From Trichosphaerium sp. ATCC 40318 (Eukaryota; Discosea; Flabellinia; Trichosidae): DNA of 64,000 nt. Positions within the stretch are counted from its first letter, which is position 1; the number at the start of each line of letters is the position of its first letter. The position numbers were made by a program, and so were the translations under genes. Below, piece after piece: positions 30,056 to 41,284 of this stretch. The notes under the pieces were generated by a model. That model saw only the letters and a program-made list of their open reading frames with translations, was not told the DNA's origin and did not search any database. The stretch is taken from contig JALMLS010000183.1 in assembly GCA_038496445.1 (NCBI GenBank), positions 1 through 64,000 of the forward strand, in the 5' to 3' direction.

Positions 30056-30421
30056 GACAAATATGGACAAACTAAAGAAGCTAGTAACATATAAAACACA
30101 TAGAAACGGTTAGTTTGAAAAAAACAAGGAGCTTTTAAACGTTAGTAGATTCATGTTAAACTGACTAAAAACAATCGTAATGTAACCAATGTATGCATTT
30201 GATTCTGTTGCTCGTTCGTCGATATTTCCAATCCGTTTTTTGTTACTAACACGTGACTTTTCCTCCAAACACATCGTTTACGTTATGAAGTCTAATCACG
30301 TGATTTAAGATTGCACCAGAGACAAGCGCTCTGGCCATGAATATGAACTGTTTAGCGATGCTAGTAAAACGCTAAATAGTAATAAAACTGTAACAGCTAT
30401 CTATGAAGCAAGCCACGCTGT
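30056..30421. other. Short intergenic region
   Basis: Convergent 3' ends of the MORN-type gene and the C-type-lectin gene. No gene is seen; CACGTG sites lie at 30248 and 30297. Confidence 0.5.
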
Positions 30422-32524
30422 TTATTTATTTTTATATTTATATAAGTACACAACATACGCACTAGTAATTACTATGATAATAAGTATAATCAATAGTGGC
30501 ACCGTCACCAATACAGCTACATTGCCAGAACTGTTCAGACTGGATCTGACTTGGAGTGTAAACACTGAATACTTTCCAGTTGTGCTTCTTTGCGTTGATA
30601 CAATCTGATTGTCTTTAGTACTCACTGTTGGTTCAGGTATATCTTCACAAAACTTGGCTTGCTGTATTATCACGTTAAGGTTCTATGCACGTGTCAGAAA
30701 TTATGGCAATTTTAGTGTTTTGTGTTGCTTTTCAACATACTTGGTGTCCAGTTGCATCAAGTGAGAATAAACCTGATAGGCAACTCTGAACCACTATTTT
30801 TGTTTCTTCCAATAGCGGGACCAAAATAGTGTTTGATAGTGTAGCATTGCCTACGCATATTCAGGAATAAAGAAAGTAACGATGGGTTTTTGGACTGTCA
30901 CGTGACAAAAAATTGTAAAATAGAAATCGTACCAGTGACAAAAATACCATAAAACTCTACAATAGTTGTGGAAGGTATGAAATCGCCTGTTTTTAAGAAA
31001 TAATTAGTGAGTTCCTTAGATCTTTGTTTGATTGCTTGAGTGTACCATATACTCTTATGTTTCTATCAATCTCACAAAATGGAAAAAAACCGCCTATACT
31101 CCCGCTAGCAAAATTACAAGGCCAATCTTCCCAGCCTCTATTAGCCCTAACAGTGTAAGAAGTACGCCCAGAAAATTACAGAAAAAACAAGGTACCATAA
31201 AATACAATATTCGTTCCCTTTTCGATCTGGTTGTCCAGATGTCCATGGTTTATCGCTTGTATCATTACCGATTGTTATTTCTTCTTCTGTTACATCCTGT
31301 ATGAAGTATGAGCAAGAACACAAACTCAGTTGGTAACAGCAAACTCAACAATTTGCACAATCTTCTTTCTTAAGTTTATACCCATGATAAATCTGGTTTG
31401 GTAGTGAACAGACTTGTAAGCCCTATCCATATATTCTTGTTATTTCTCATTTCATCAACAAAATCGAGCTCCTCCTGCGAGTTTAATGTCACCATGTATC
31501 CTCCATGTTTCATACATAGCCCTTTTTTTAACATCAAAACAAGACAACATTGAAACTAGTTGGGTTTTTTTTGACCTATTTAATACAATCGCGTATTGTT
31601 TTAGCAATGTACCTTGGGCTTTAACGAATGGTGCTTTTACTGTTGAGCCAAATGTATAGCAATGCCCTAGGATATAAAGATTAACAATTGACACGTGTAC
31701 ATTACATAAACAAGCTACTCTTCTTGCCTTGAAATTCAGAGCATGATACGTTTTTCATTACATCAATACATGGTTTACTCGAGGTATTACTAGAATCTGA
31801 CGCTTCACAGACAAAGTGATTGGCATCAGCTCCACAACCCAACGCCTAAATGGAGGCAATCAATATTTAGGATTATTGCCAAAGTGGGAATAATGCGGAG
31901 TCAAAAAAATCTTTTTTTTATCGCTAGCGGAGTGTTTTAATAAAAAAAACTAAACGGTATGTACCCCGTCTTTAAATTGAGGGTAGTTCGCACAAACATT
32001 GTTAACGAAACCCACTTGCGCTATACTTATGTGTGGCGGAGATCCATCGTGCCAGTTCCACGTGCTTCCATCAGAATGCCCGTCAAGACGCAGAGCCTAT
32101 TCCGTATGTAAGAAAAGGATAATAACCCATTTCAAAAAAAGGTCCCCGAATTGTTTTTACGAACACCGCAGATAAGCGCAAGACCACTAGTATCATATGA
32201 GACTCGCAGTCCAAAAATAAAGCAGTATCAAATTATTTAGAACTCAGCCAAAACGCACAGGAAAATAAGTCATCACAGACGCCTCCAAGCCACTGCTTAT
32301 CACCAATGGTGTAGATCCTGAATAATTTACCTTTTAAAAAGATTCTCAAAAGATAACAGCGTACCTGATGGGCAGGTCGCGTTCTCAGCACCATTTACAA
32401 AGTTGTACAAGCGATACTCTTGATTGTTCCAAACGCATGATGAAACAAATTCAATACAACAAGCACTGGGTAAACAGCATACTACAAGTGCGAATACAGC
32501 CAATGATGTGTATAAAACTGTCAT
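30422..32524 (-). CDS. Type I membrane protein with C-type-lectin-like domain
   Basis: Twelve exons: 32365-32524, 32259-32330, 32165-32202, 31965-32096, 31728-31845, 31613-31666, 31382-31521, 31196-31296, 31046-31146, 30933-30986, 30741-30850 and 30422-30682; 446 aa. A signal peptide (MTVLYTSLAVFALVVCCLPS) is followed by a Cys-rich domain (STWNWHDGSP, CGADANHFVCEA). A C-type-lectin domain follows: HCYTFGS, CMKHGGYMVTLNSQEELDFV, IWIGLTSLF, PWTSGQPD, GWEDWPCNFA, PFCEI. An extracellular stalk leads to one membrane helix (VLVTVPLLIILIIIVITSAY) and a short basic tail. A cell-surface sugar- or ligand-recognition role is inferred. The intron after 31728 has a GC donor. Junctions of exons 2-4 are less certain than the rest. 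Confidence 0.83.
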
Positions 32525-32689
32525 TTAGATTTTACTTTATTAATTTATCACGTGTTATTTTTCGTTGAAACTGTTTAAGTCAACAACCTCTTTCAAAAAG
32601 TGTTGCGAGCCTGGTAGGCTACAACCTAACGCGTATAGTACGTATGCTCAAACCTGAGTGGTTAAAAGATACGACCTTAGTAACTATAC

Positions 32690-33280
32690 TCACCGTTTTG
32701 ATGCAGGATTCCATCAGTATGGCGACACTTTCGAGCAAGTTAAGCATCTACATTCAGCACTAAATACAAGATGTCACATGCCAAACCTATTCAGTTGTAT
32801 ATCTATGGTGCCTTTAGTAATTCGTGAAAGAGTTTTTGAGCAACCATAGAGTCTCTTTGTTTACGTCTTAAGATGTTCTACAACTTGTTGAGATCTATAG
32901 GAATCCAGTGTAATTGCCTAAAACTTCTAGATAATAGTACATGCCTACCGACGTAAGTGAATGTGTAGGTTAGCAGTAGTAATAATGCTTGCCATAATTT
33001 TGTGACTCATTCAAAGAGATTTGGAGTCATACCTACTTGTAAACAGTATATCGGACAAGAGAAGGAGTCATATAGGTACACGGAAAGTCATTTAGGACGT
33101 TAGTTAATGTCACCTGTAGCACGTGTTAATTTTATTAGCAGTCCAGGGACTCGTTTTTGCTTAGCACAATCGTTGTAAGTAGTATCGCGATGTAGTAATA
33201 CAGTTATGTTGGATGTTTTTACATCACCATCAATGTACTAGCTTACACTACTTGTACCTATTACGCAGTATTTGAAAAAA
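32690..33280 (+). pseudogene. Decayed copy of the F-box gene at 41285-43469
   Basis: 32700-32800 matches 41565-41660, 32860-32960 matches 41750-41840, and 33015-33130 matches 43165-43285. The order is conserved, but large parts (the 3' exons of the F-box gene and the first exon of the membrane-protein gene) are deleted. Stops and frame breaks occur. The matched words include CCAAACCTATTCAGTTGTAT and AGATCTATAGGAATCCAGTG. Confidence 0.75.
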
Positions 33281-33917
33281 AAAAAAATTTACATTGAGAA
33301 AAAGCGAATGTTTTCCTGATTGATTAAGGAGAAGGACGCTTTTTAGTTCTTTCATAGATATCTCTTTTCGTAGTGTGAACGAAATTTTAAAAAATGAAGT
33401 TGTTCTGAGCTGTTACGAGACTTTTGATAAACAATATATTCACTGCGTTTGGTGTTTTGTCACTTTGAGGACGTTTAGAAACTCAAACAGGTTGTATTCA
33501 TCCTAAAACGTGTATCGAACAGATACAAGCATTCTTTTGTGTACTGAGTATTGTTATTAGCGACGGAGATAAGGGCTGTAGAGACTGGTGACTCGTTTAT
33601 TTCACAAATGACTTCTTTTTGCACACTAAAAATTTGTACTCGAATGCTTCATCTCCTCTTTGTACACCCAATCGTACACATAGGTGATCTAATGTCGATT
33701 TTATTTCGTTTTCTGAATGTAAATAAATTCGTTAACACTGTAAAGATGAATCGTCCATGTACGTTTATTGGAGACTAAATGACAAACATATCACGAAACA
33801 TCTCAATTTCTACAAGAAAACTCGCAAAAAAAACATAATTCTTGAAGCCACAACTCAACAGCCACTCCTCCTCCTCTCAAACAATAACCAAAAGCTCTAC
33901 CGGTTCCTACAGTATCC
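33281..33917. other. Intergenic region
   Basis: This is the spacer before the Crinkler-like gene; no gene is supported. Confidence 0.5.
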
Positions 33918-36900
33918 ATGTCAGCCAACAAGAGGGATGATGATGACGGTACGTTGTTCATTATTTCGTTTTAAACTTGTCAAAAACGTTCAAAAATAAA
34001 TCGCTTTTCTTTGATTAAAATACCTACAACGTACCTGCCCTTTCTTTTTCTGCAGCCGCTTTAGAACCTTTTTTTTTCGATATCGATTTTTCGATCAACT
34101 TCGAAGTTGAAACTCAACAAAAAGTCAAAAATTTTTTTTGAGATTATCTCGCACCCAAGTCAACATCTTTTTTTTCTTTCTTGCACCAACCGATGTACCG
34201 TTCGTAACCGATTAATAACAGGTGACTACATGGACAACAAAGAAGAGCGTATACCATGGCGCGAGAAGCAGTCTCGAGCAAATTTTAAAAAACACATCGC
34301 GGCTTTGAGTGAGGCGGAGCCTGAGTTTGTTTTAAGCCTTGGATCGTGTATGAAGCTCAAAGGAGAAGATGTTGAGAGCATTGCAGAGCAAATTGAGGCA
34401 ACAAATGAAACAAGTACGTAATAGCACTTCTATACGCAATCAAAACGCGATTTTTATTATTTTAACTCTTCAAAAACGTTAGCAACTTCTTTTTGAAAAC
34501 AAACACTGCCCAGCTCGTTTTGGCGCTTTCAAACCGCGCCTCATTTATATCGCGCTCCTTCAAAGGCGTTTTAACAAAAAAAAATTTCAAAATCGCTTAA
34601 ACCAACGCGACACGCGCATACTCGCGTAGAAAGCGAGTTTTATCTCTCTTTATGGTGTTATTGTGAACTAAATCATTGTTTGTAGACAAACTGCTCAGGC
34701 TGACTGTGCCCGAGTTACAAAATATAGCCAAGGCTCTTGGGTTTGGTGGAAGCTTGCCAAATAAAGCTAGTTGGGTTTGGCAAATACTCAGCTTGCGTTA
34801 TCCTGAAGACACAATTACAAGTACGAACCGCTTTTTTTTTTTTTGAACCAAATCAATTATTTCTTCGTAAACAGCACGTTTGTGCACGTGACTGCGCTCA
34901 GAGTTTTTAGTGGGGTTATTTTTTGTTAACATAACCTTTGTTAGATACAGCGTTTCGTTCTAAAAAGCGTAAGGGCACGGGAACGTCACGTGCACCAAAG
35001 AAGAACTCAAAGCGTGTCAAGATTCGGAAAACAAAAAAAAAAGCTGTACCGCGTACAGCACGTGCCCAACAAGCACAAGACGATATACAGGATACATACG
35101 AAATGTCTGCGATAAAAAAAAATAGGTTTTCTAGCGTTTTAGCTGCAGTTGCCAATCTTGAAAAGCAGCAAAAAAAGCAGCGCGAAGAATACCAAGAAGC
35201 TGAGAAGCGCCACAAAGAATCTGAGAAGCGCCGTGAAGAAGCTGAGAAGCGCCGTGAAGAGCAGCAAAAAAAGCAGCACGAAGAATACAAAGAAGTTGAG
35301 AAGCGCCGTGAAGAGCAGCAAAAAAAGCAGCACGAAGAATACAAAGAAGTTGAGAAGCGCCGTGAAGAGCAATATCGAGAACTTGAGAAGCGTAATGAAG
35401 AGCAATATCAAGAACTTGAGAAGAAACACCAAGAAGCTAAGAAGCTCCATGAAGAAACTACAAAGAAATTAGAACAAGAGATAGCTAAGTTCATAACATC
35501 AATGAGAAGCTATCAATTCATCAAGTTATCATCAATTTCTGTTATGTGTACGCTTTTTTTTTTTCACGTTTTTTTTTTATTTTTATGCTCATTTTACATT
35601 CAGGGTATTCTGCTTGCTTCCGTAGGAGTAAGCATAAAAAAGATGACCACAAGTTTTGGATTGTGGTGGAAGCTGCTGATGTACTCGCAACATTCAGCTA
35701 TGTTGATCCAAACGCAGCTGAACTAAATATTACCATTCAACGCGCAGCAGAGAACCAATTGGCAAAGATTCAAAGACGTAAACCTAAGAAACTTCTTGCA
35801 GAGCACATACTTAATAAATATGTGTTTACTCTAGTGGATTCAGCAGAGTGTCCGTTTTTAAAGGTACACAAGAGGTTCAATGTGTTAATTTCCAACAGCT
35901 AATTTTTTGTTATTATTACAGGTCATTGATTCGCATGACACGCTTGTGTTTACTGGTTATGGTATCGCTAAAAAGCAGCGCCCAGATCTTGTATTTACAG
36001 CCAATATAAAGGGTATTAATACAAAGAAACCAGACTTGCTTCAGGTGGTGATGGTGTGGGAAATTAAAGATGGTGAACTAAACGAGACCGCCAAAGGCCA
36101 ATGCATGTACGTGCTTTTTCTGCTGATACTTTGTTTGTTTTTCTGACCTGCTATCAGGGCGTCTTTGGCAGGTATTATGGCTGTACAAAGCCCGAGAAAG
36201 CACATCACAGGTGCTCTAATGAACAGAGAGAATGTGATATTCATTCGTTTGGAATGGTATGGTAGAGATGCACCCGAGCCATACATGTACCATTTTACAA
36301 AACCGTATGCTATAAATACACCAAACGCTGAAGGGTGTAGAATGATCAGCGAGCTCTTGAGCTGTACCCCTAAAGAGCTAGGGTGGAGTTACCCTAAACT
36401 CATAATAAACGGTACAGAATGTACACCCCGAAAACAGTTGGGGAGTGGAGCGACATCTTCTGTCTATCAGGTGGACGTCAATAAAAAGAAAGTGGCAGTT
36501 AAAATCTTTCAAATCAAATACACTGCAATGGCTGCTCACGAGGAGAATGTGCTTATACACCTGAACAAGTTAGAGATAGACGGCATCCCAACTTTTGTAC
36601 GTGTAACTTTTTTTTGTTGTCTCTGTGTTTCAATAACATTTTGTAATAGGTTGATTCAGGCAAAACAACAGAGGATATTCCATACATTGCTACAACACCT
36701 GTTTGTACGCGCGTGAAGAGCTTCTCTGAGTGCCCATCGTTCTCTTCTGTTGTATGTATTTTAGAGAATATACATAAAGCTGGATTTGTCCATCGGTATG
36801 TCCGTGAACAACATGAACTGTTTTACTCACTTTTTCTGTTTAGAGATGTCAGTGATTCAAATATCATGGTTTTTGAAGGAGAACCGTGTCTTGTTGATTG

Positions 36901-37291
36901 GGGAACTGCCGTTAAATTGGCTACCCTCGAGCAATATTCAGGAACTGTCATGTTCGCCAGTTTGGATGTTCTCAAACATCGCGTCGATTGTGATAAACAA
37001 GTTGTTTGTAAGCCTTGCCATGATCTCATATCCTTAGTTCATGTCTACATCCGCTTTCACTGCCGAGAGGATATCATAGTCCTCTTACACAATGCATTCG
37101 GTGAGCTTAACATTGACAAAGGGCTTGAGCAACCAGCATACAAAACATTCGTTAACATGTGGACAGAGTTGGAAAAGATACCTCAGTATAAAAAAGCTAT
37201 GGACTTGGCACGTGCCACTGACTACAAAGGCCTTAAAGAGTTCTTTGAATATCACACGCCTGATTATGACAAAATTAGAGCAATAAAATAA
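33918..37291 (+). CDS. Crinkler-like protein: SAP-like, coiled coil, PD-(D/E)xK nuclease-like, protein kinase
   Basis: Nine exons (33918-33948, 34222-34413, 34686-34820, 34945-35547, 35604-35863, 35922-36106, 36158-36596, 36650-36795, 36844-37291) join to 812 aa. Order: acidic helical start; a SAP-like segment (LRLTVPELQNIAKALGFGG); a basic nuclear-signal-like stretch (SKKRKGTGTS, KRVKIRKTKKKAVPR); a Lys/Glu/Gln coiled coil; a nuclease-like fold with RPDLVF then VVMVWEIKD (D...ExK); then a kinase with GSGATSSVY, VAVKIF, HRDVSDSNI and LVDWGTAVK. This nuclease-kinase pairing is described for Crinkler/CRN-type proteins of oomycetes, chytrids and other eukaryotes. DFG reads DWG and no APE is visible, as is common in that kinase group. 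No signal peptide, so an endogenous or conflict role is as likely as secretion. Confidence 0.87.
35244..35351 (+). repeat. Perfect 54-bp tandem duplication in the coiled coil
   Basis: Two identical 54-bp units (35244-35297, 35298-35351), with a third partial unit after them, encode EKRREEQQKKQHEEYKEV. Earlier and later diverged versions extend the coiled coil in both directions. Confidence 0.9.
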
Positions 37292-37427
37292 TGTAAAATA
37301 AATGTAAAATAAATGTACAATAATCACTTTTGTAAAAGAATAGATCAACCATCGTATACTTTGACACTGTAAGGAACAACATGACTATAAAGTTACACTT
37401 GAGCGTCTGCTTGGCATTTGCCTTGCA

Positions 37428-37650
37428 GGGCATTCTGCACGCTATCGTAGGAGTAAGCATAAAAGACAAAGTCACACCTTGGATTGTGGATGGATAAACT
37501 TAACTTAAAACTACAGCATTCCAAAGAAAACCAGTGTTCAAGGACGTGAGCCTTCAACAATACTTACTGAACACACACGTTAACTGCAATGGCCGCACAT
37601 GCTACAGTAATTAACGAAGAATAAGTTAGAGATAGGCGTCATAATGTGAA
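37428..37650 (+). pseudogene. Fragments of a second Crinkler-like gene
   Basis: 37428-37492 matches the start of exon 5 of the intact gene (CGTAGGAGTAAGCATAAAA, TTGGATTGTGG). 37620-37650 matches the end of exon 7 (AAGTTAGAGATAG). The order is preserved but most sequence is gone. This implies a tandem copy that was almost completely deleted. Confidence 0.6.
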
Positions 37651-37689
37651 CAAATTAACGGCACACAGCAATCTTGTGTAATTTTTGTA

Positions 37690-38520
37690 CAGCAATTTGC
37701 GAACGATTCTCAACAGGTGTATTGTCCAAGTCATCTTCACAGTGAAGGAACTTCCATACTGATAACTTTCAAAGTTACATGGACAACATGACCTTTATAT
37801 CGATAGACAATATCAAAATACTCAAGAGCCTTTATAAGGTATAAGTAAACCAATACAATGAAGATAGAGAATGAAACGCACATATAGTATTCACAATGAC
37901 GACTTTCCAAGATTCACATGTGATATAATATCAAACTGTATTTGGTGAAATATTGTACGATTTATTTGTGTAGCGCCAAATATTGTTTATCCTTCCATAC
38001 GTAACTTTCAATTGCCACACGTGCCAAGATTGCTGTTATCCTCTTTGTGAGTATTTATAAATGATTGTAAACCATAAGCGAAGAGAGAATAACACGCACA
38101 TATAGGTATTCACAATGACCTACTCTCCAAGATTCACATGATATCATCTCAACTGATTTGAGTTGAACATTGTACGACTTATTTGTGTAGTGCCTTAAAT
38201 ATTGTTTATCCTTCTTTTTCGTATTTTCAATTGCCACACGTGCCAAGATTGCTGTTATCCTCTTTGCGATGTATCTATGAAATGAGTTGTTTACCAGAAG
38301 CGAAATAAATTGAGGTACTTTTGGCATTTGTCTTTTTAAAACAAAGCCTGGGTATGGCCAACTCAAACTAGTTTCCAGTTCACTTGCAGAGTAAAGGTTG
38401 TTTTTTTTGAGACCGCTGATAATCTTATTTAATTCTGAATCTCCAATACTCAATTCCACGTCAATAGAAAGTTCTAGCTTTTCCTTACGATAGTTGTATA
38501 GTTTAGGTTCTTTGAACTGT
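37690..38520 (-). pseudogene. Decayed copy of the F-box gene at 24438-25910, with internal duplication
   Basis: Read on the minus strand, 38055-38459 encodes WPYPGFVLKRQMPKVPQFIS, RITAILARVAIENTKKKD and SVEMISCESWRVGHCEYLYV, as in the intact gene; 37750-37830 matches its third exon. The segment covering the ARVAIEN-to-CEYLYV part occurs twice (about 37855-38075 and 38085-38300) and the second copy is more degraded. Stops and deletions prevent one frame. Confidence 0.8.
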
Positions 38521-38545
38521 TGTATTTCTTTGATAAGTTGAGCTC

Positions 38546-38892
38546 ATCTATCAGCACAGCTCGTTCCATCTGGGCGTACTGCATTTCCACAAAAATCTTG
38601 TGTAGCAAAAAGTTGTTGTTTTATTAAGATGTACATTACAAGATCTACAACATTGCTTGTAATATGTGTGGGAGTATTTGATTTGTTGGTGGTACTGAAA
38701 CGATGCCAAATCTTCCCATGTTAGAGCGTTACTGGCCATAATATATAAAAGTATCTCCAAAGAAAGCGAAAACAAGTCTGTGACTTCTGTGCTTGACGTA
38801 TCAGCACATACAATCCGTTGCGATGCCATTTGATTTTTTGTGAAATAATTGTTGAGTTTTTTCAATGTCATTAAACAACCTAGCAAGACCAT
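38546..38892 (-). pseudogene. F-box fragment
   Basis: The frame includes DLFSLSLEILLYIMASNALT then WEDLASFQ, matching the F-box of 43507-44170 (DLFSLPIRYLLSIMASYDLA). It then runs into the shared 3'-flank repeat and an AQMERAVLIDELNLS segment, and stops. There is no continuous downstream domain. It lies immediately upstream of the relic at 37690-38520 on the same strand, so the two may be parts of one lost gene. Confidence 0.6.
38620..38670 (-). repeat. Dispersed 3'-flank repeat, copy 2
   Basis: This is the reverse-complement match to 26021-26077 (core AATGTTGTAGATCTT). It lies inside the F-box fragment above. Confidence 0.6.
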
Positions 38893-39399
38893 TGCAATCT
38901 TTGAAGATATGTCAAGTCACGTTCAACCCACACCATCCGGAAGCTAAAAGTGAATTAGGTACAATGGGCTAGATCAGTGTTAACACTCAACTGAAGAGTC
39001 AAACAGTATTGCCGAAAGCTGTCCCAAAAAACCCACATGTATACATTACTAGCTCTGATACTAGCGTTATCACGTCAACAATAACAAACACGAATATTAG
39101 TTTCCGAAAATGTAGTGCAATCCATTAGGAGAGAAGTGTTTCCATAAGGACCTACACTCAACAATGTACCAAGTATAAAAATTAATAAGTTTGACAGTAA
39201 TTCGTAAAAAATTCCCAAAGAAAAATGATAATGTCCTCCAAATATTGTTTTGTTGTGTAGTGCCCGTTGCCAAGGTTGCAGGTAGTTAGTTTAAGTTGTA
39301 TGAGTCTGAATACTCCGCTGTATGACGGAGGTAGCACTTAAAGCTTGCTTGTTTAAGTCAAATCATCTAACCACAGCATCACTATGCTTATCGTCTACC
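38893..39399. other. Intergenic region
   Basis: No gene is seen. Upstream region of the second F-box/LRR gene. Confidence 0.5.
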
Positions 39400-40558
39400 A
39401 TGCAAGCCACGTAAGCTTTTGTCGTGTTTTGTACCTTCTTGAAGCTAATGCACTGTTTTTTGCAGAATACAACCTGATATCGCGTTAATAGACTTCCCAC
39501 CAGAGATTTTAACAAATATTTTATCATTCTTGGACATTACTAGGTTCAATGTGGCGCAAACGTGTTGGACGCCCTCAAATATCATACATTATCACGTGGG
39601 GTATAACCGTATTTATATAACATCACAAGAAGCCTTTGAACTTATTTGCGACAGCCCACTATTACATCTAAACAATACAATGGTTGTTTATTTAGAATAC
39701 TATGTGCTCACAGACAAAGAACTAAAAGCACTACAAGGTATTAAGAATATAAACATTGAAGACAATATATTCATAACAGATAAGGGTCTTGAGTCAATAG
39801 CAGGAGTGCATACTATAGCTCTTTGGGGGTGCAGAAAAATTACAGACAAAGGACTCAAAGCACTCACTGGAGTACATACTGTGGATATCTATGATTGTCC
39901 TCTCATCACTGCTGAAGGATACGCACACCTCAGCGGTGCACATAAAATAGACGTACAGCATACAAAAATCAATGATATTGGCTTAAGGGGATTAAGTGGT
40001 ACTTACTCTATAAATATTGGCCATTGTTTGAATGTAACAGATGAGGGTTTATCACATCTTAAAGGTGTTTATGAGATTGATTTGACTAGTACAAAAGTGA
40101 CAGATATTGGTTTGGAGGCGTTCATAAAAGGAAATGGAAACATTTTAACTAAAATTGATTTGTCTCATACACAAATTACAGACAAAGCTCTCAAACATCT
40201 CTGTGGTATAAATAAAGTTAATTTGATCGCCTGCCATAATATAAATGACAAGGGTATTAAGTATTTGGCAGATGCAAAGACTGTTAATTTGACGCGCACA
40301 AACACAACAGACAAAGGTATAAAACATCTTAATTCTGTTACTGAACTTAATCTGTCACAAACACATATTACTGATGATGGGTTACAAGCTCTGGATCATG
40401 TTAAGAAACTTATACTACGCTCGTGTAAGAATATAACTGATGAGGGCATCAAGCATTTAAAGTCAGTTGTGTATCTAAATATTATGGGATGCAACAATAT
40501 CTCTGAAGAGTGTACTGATTCATTACCTAATCTCAGAACGTGTTTACGCCATCAATAA
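39400..40558 (+). CDS. F-box / leucine-rich-repeat protein
   Basis: Two exons (39400-39410 and 39466-40558) join to 364 aa. The first exon carries only 11 coding nt (MQAT), needed because the F-box (IDFPPEILTNILSFLDITRF, AQTCWTPSNIIHYHV) starts before the first ATG of the long exon. About twelve LRRs follow, with the regular signature ITDKGLKALTGVHTVDIYDC, ITDEGLSHLKGVYEIDL, ITDKALKHLCGINKVNL and so on. The regularity suggests recent repeat amplification. An FBXL-type SCF substrate adaptor is the likely role. Related to 22817-23752. Confidence 0.87.
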
Positions 40559-41284
40559 AGCCATGATAACTTTGAAACACTGTAACAATTAAGCCAAGAT
40601 CCTGAATCTGATTATGGGTGGTATTAACTGTGAAGATTTTGAGTCACGTTCAATAAAAGAGTGACACTCCCTTTTGAACTCTGTTCAAAACACATTTTTG
40701 CCGCCATAGACCACAATGCCATTGGTTGTTTACCTCTTAGTGTAAACCAAAACAAGTACACCAAGTAGTTGCTTCTTAAACAAACTTTTCAGACGACAAG
40801 CAAATTTCACTCAGCTTGACATTACCCAACTGTTGTTCTTACAGTACTACACTGCAATTCCAGCGTTAACGTGTAGCGTTTCTATTGTTTGTGTTGGTCT
40901 TGAGACTTTGCTTGAACTAAAAAACCAAAAAAGTTGTTTTACGATTTGATCCTAATCCAATTGGAAGAAACGGTACCACCTGTTTCGAATACCTTCTTGC
41001 ATAAATATTAACATAGTTTTATTACTCACACAGATGCTTTTGTCGCGGTTTGAAAGCTACGCTTAAGGATTATCAAAAAGCTCTTAGTTTTCAGGCTTTA
41101 ACAGGTATCTTCACTTGAACTGCCTGATATGACACGTGCCCAACGGCTGCATAGATGATTAAATAACTTTCTGGTGAAGAAATGGTTGACAGCGTTCTCT
41201 TTTCGTACCTGAATTGTTGAGAGTTTGTTGAATGTATCCAGTGTGACTATTGTGATCTGTTGAGCTTAAATTGTCAAAAGCAGC
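40559..41284. other. Intergenic region
   Basis: No gene is supported. CACGTG lies at 41130. Confidence 0.5.

Noticed and set aside
34916-35450. Minus-strand Ser/Cys/Phe-rich and Leu/Phe-rich frames
   Set aside because: Mirror frames of the Lys/Glu coiled-coil repeat of the Crinkler-like gene.
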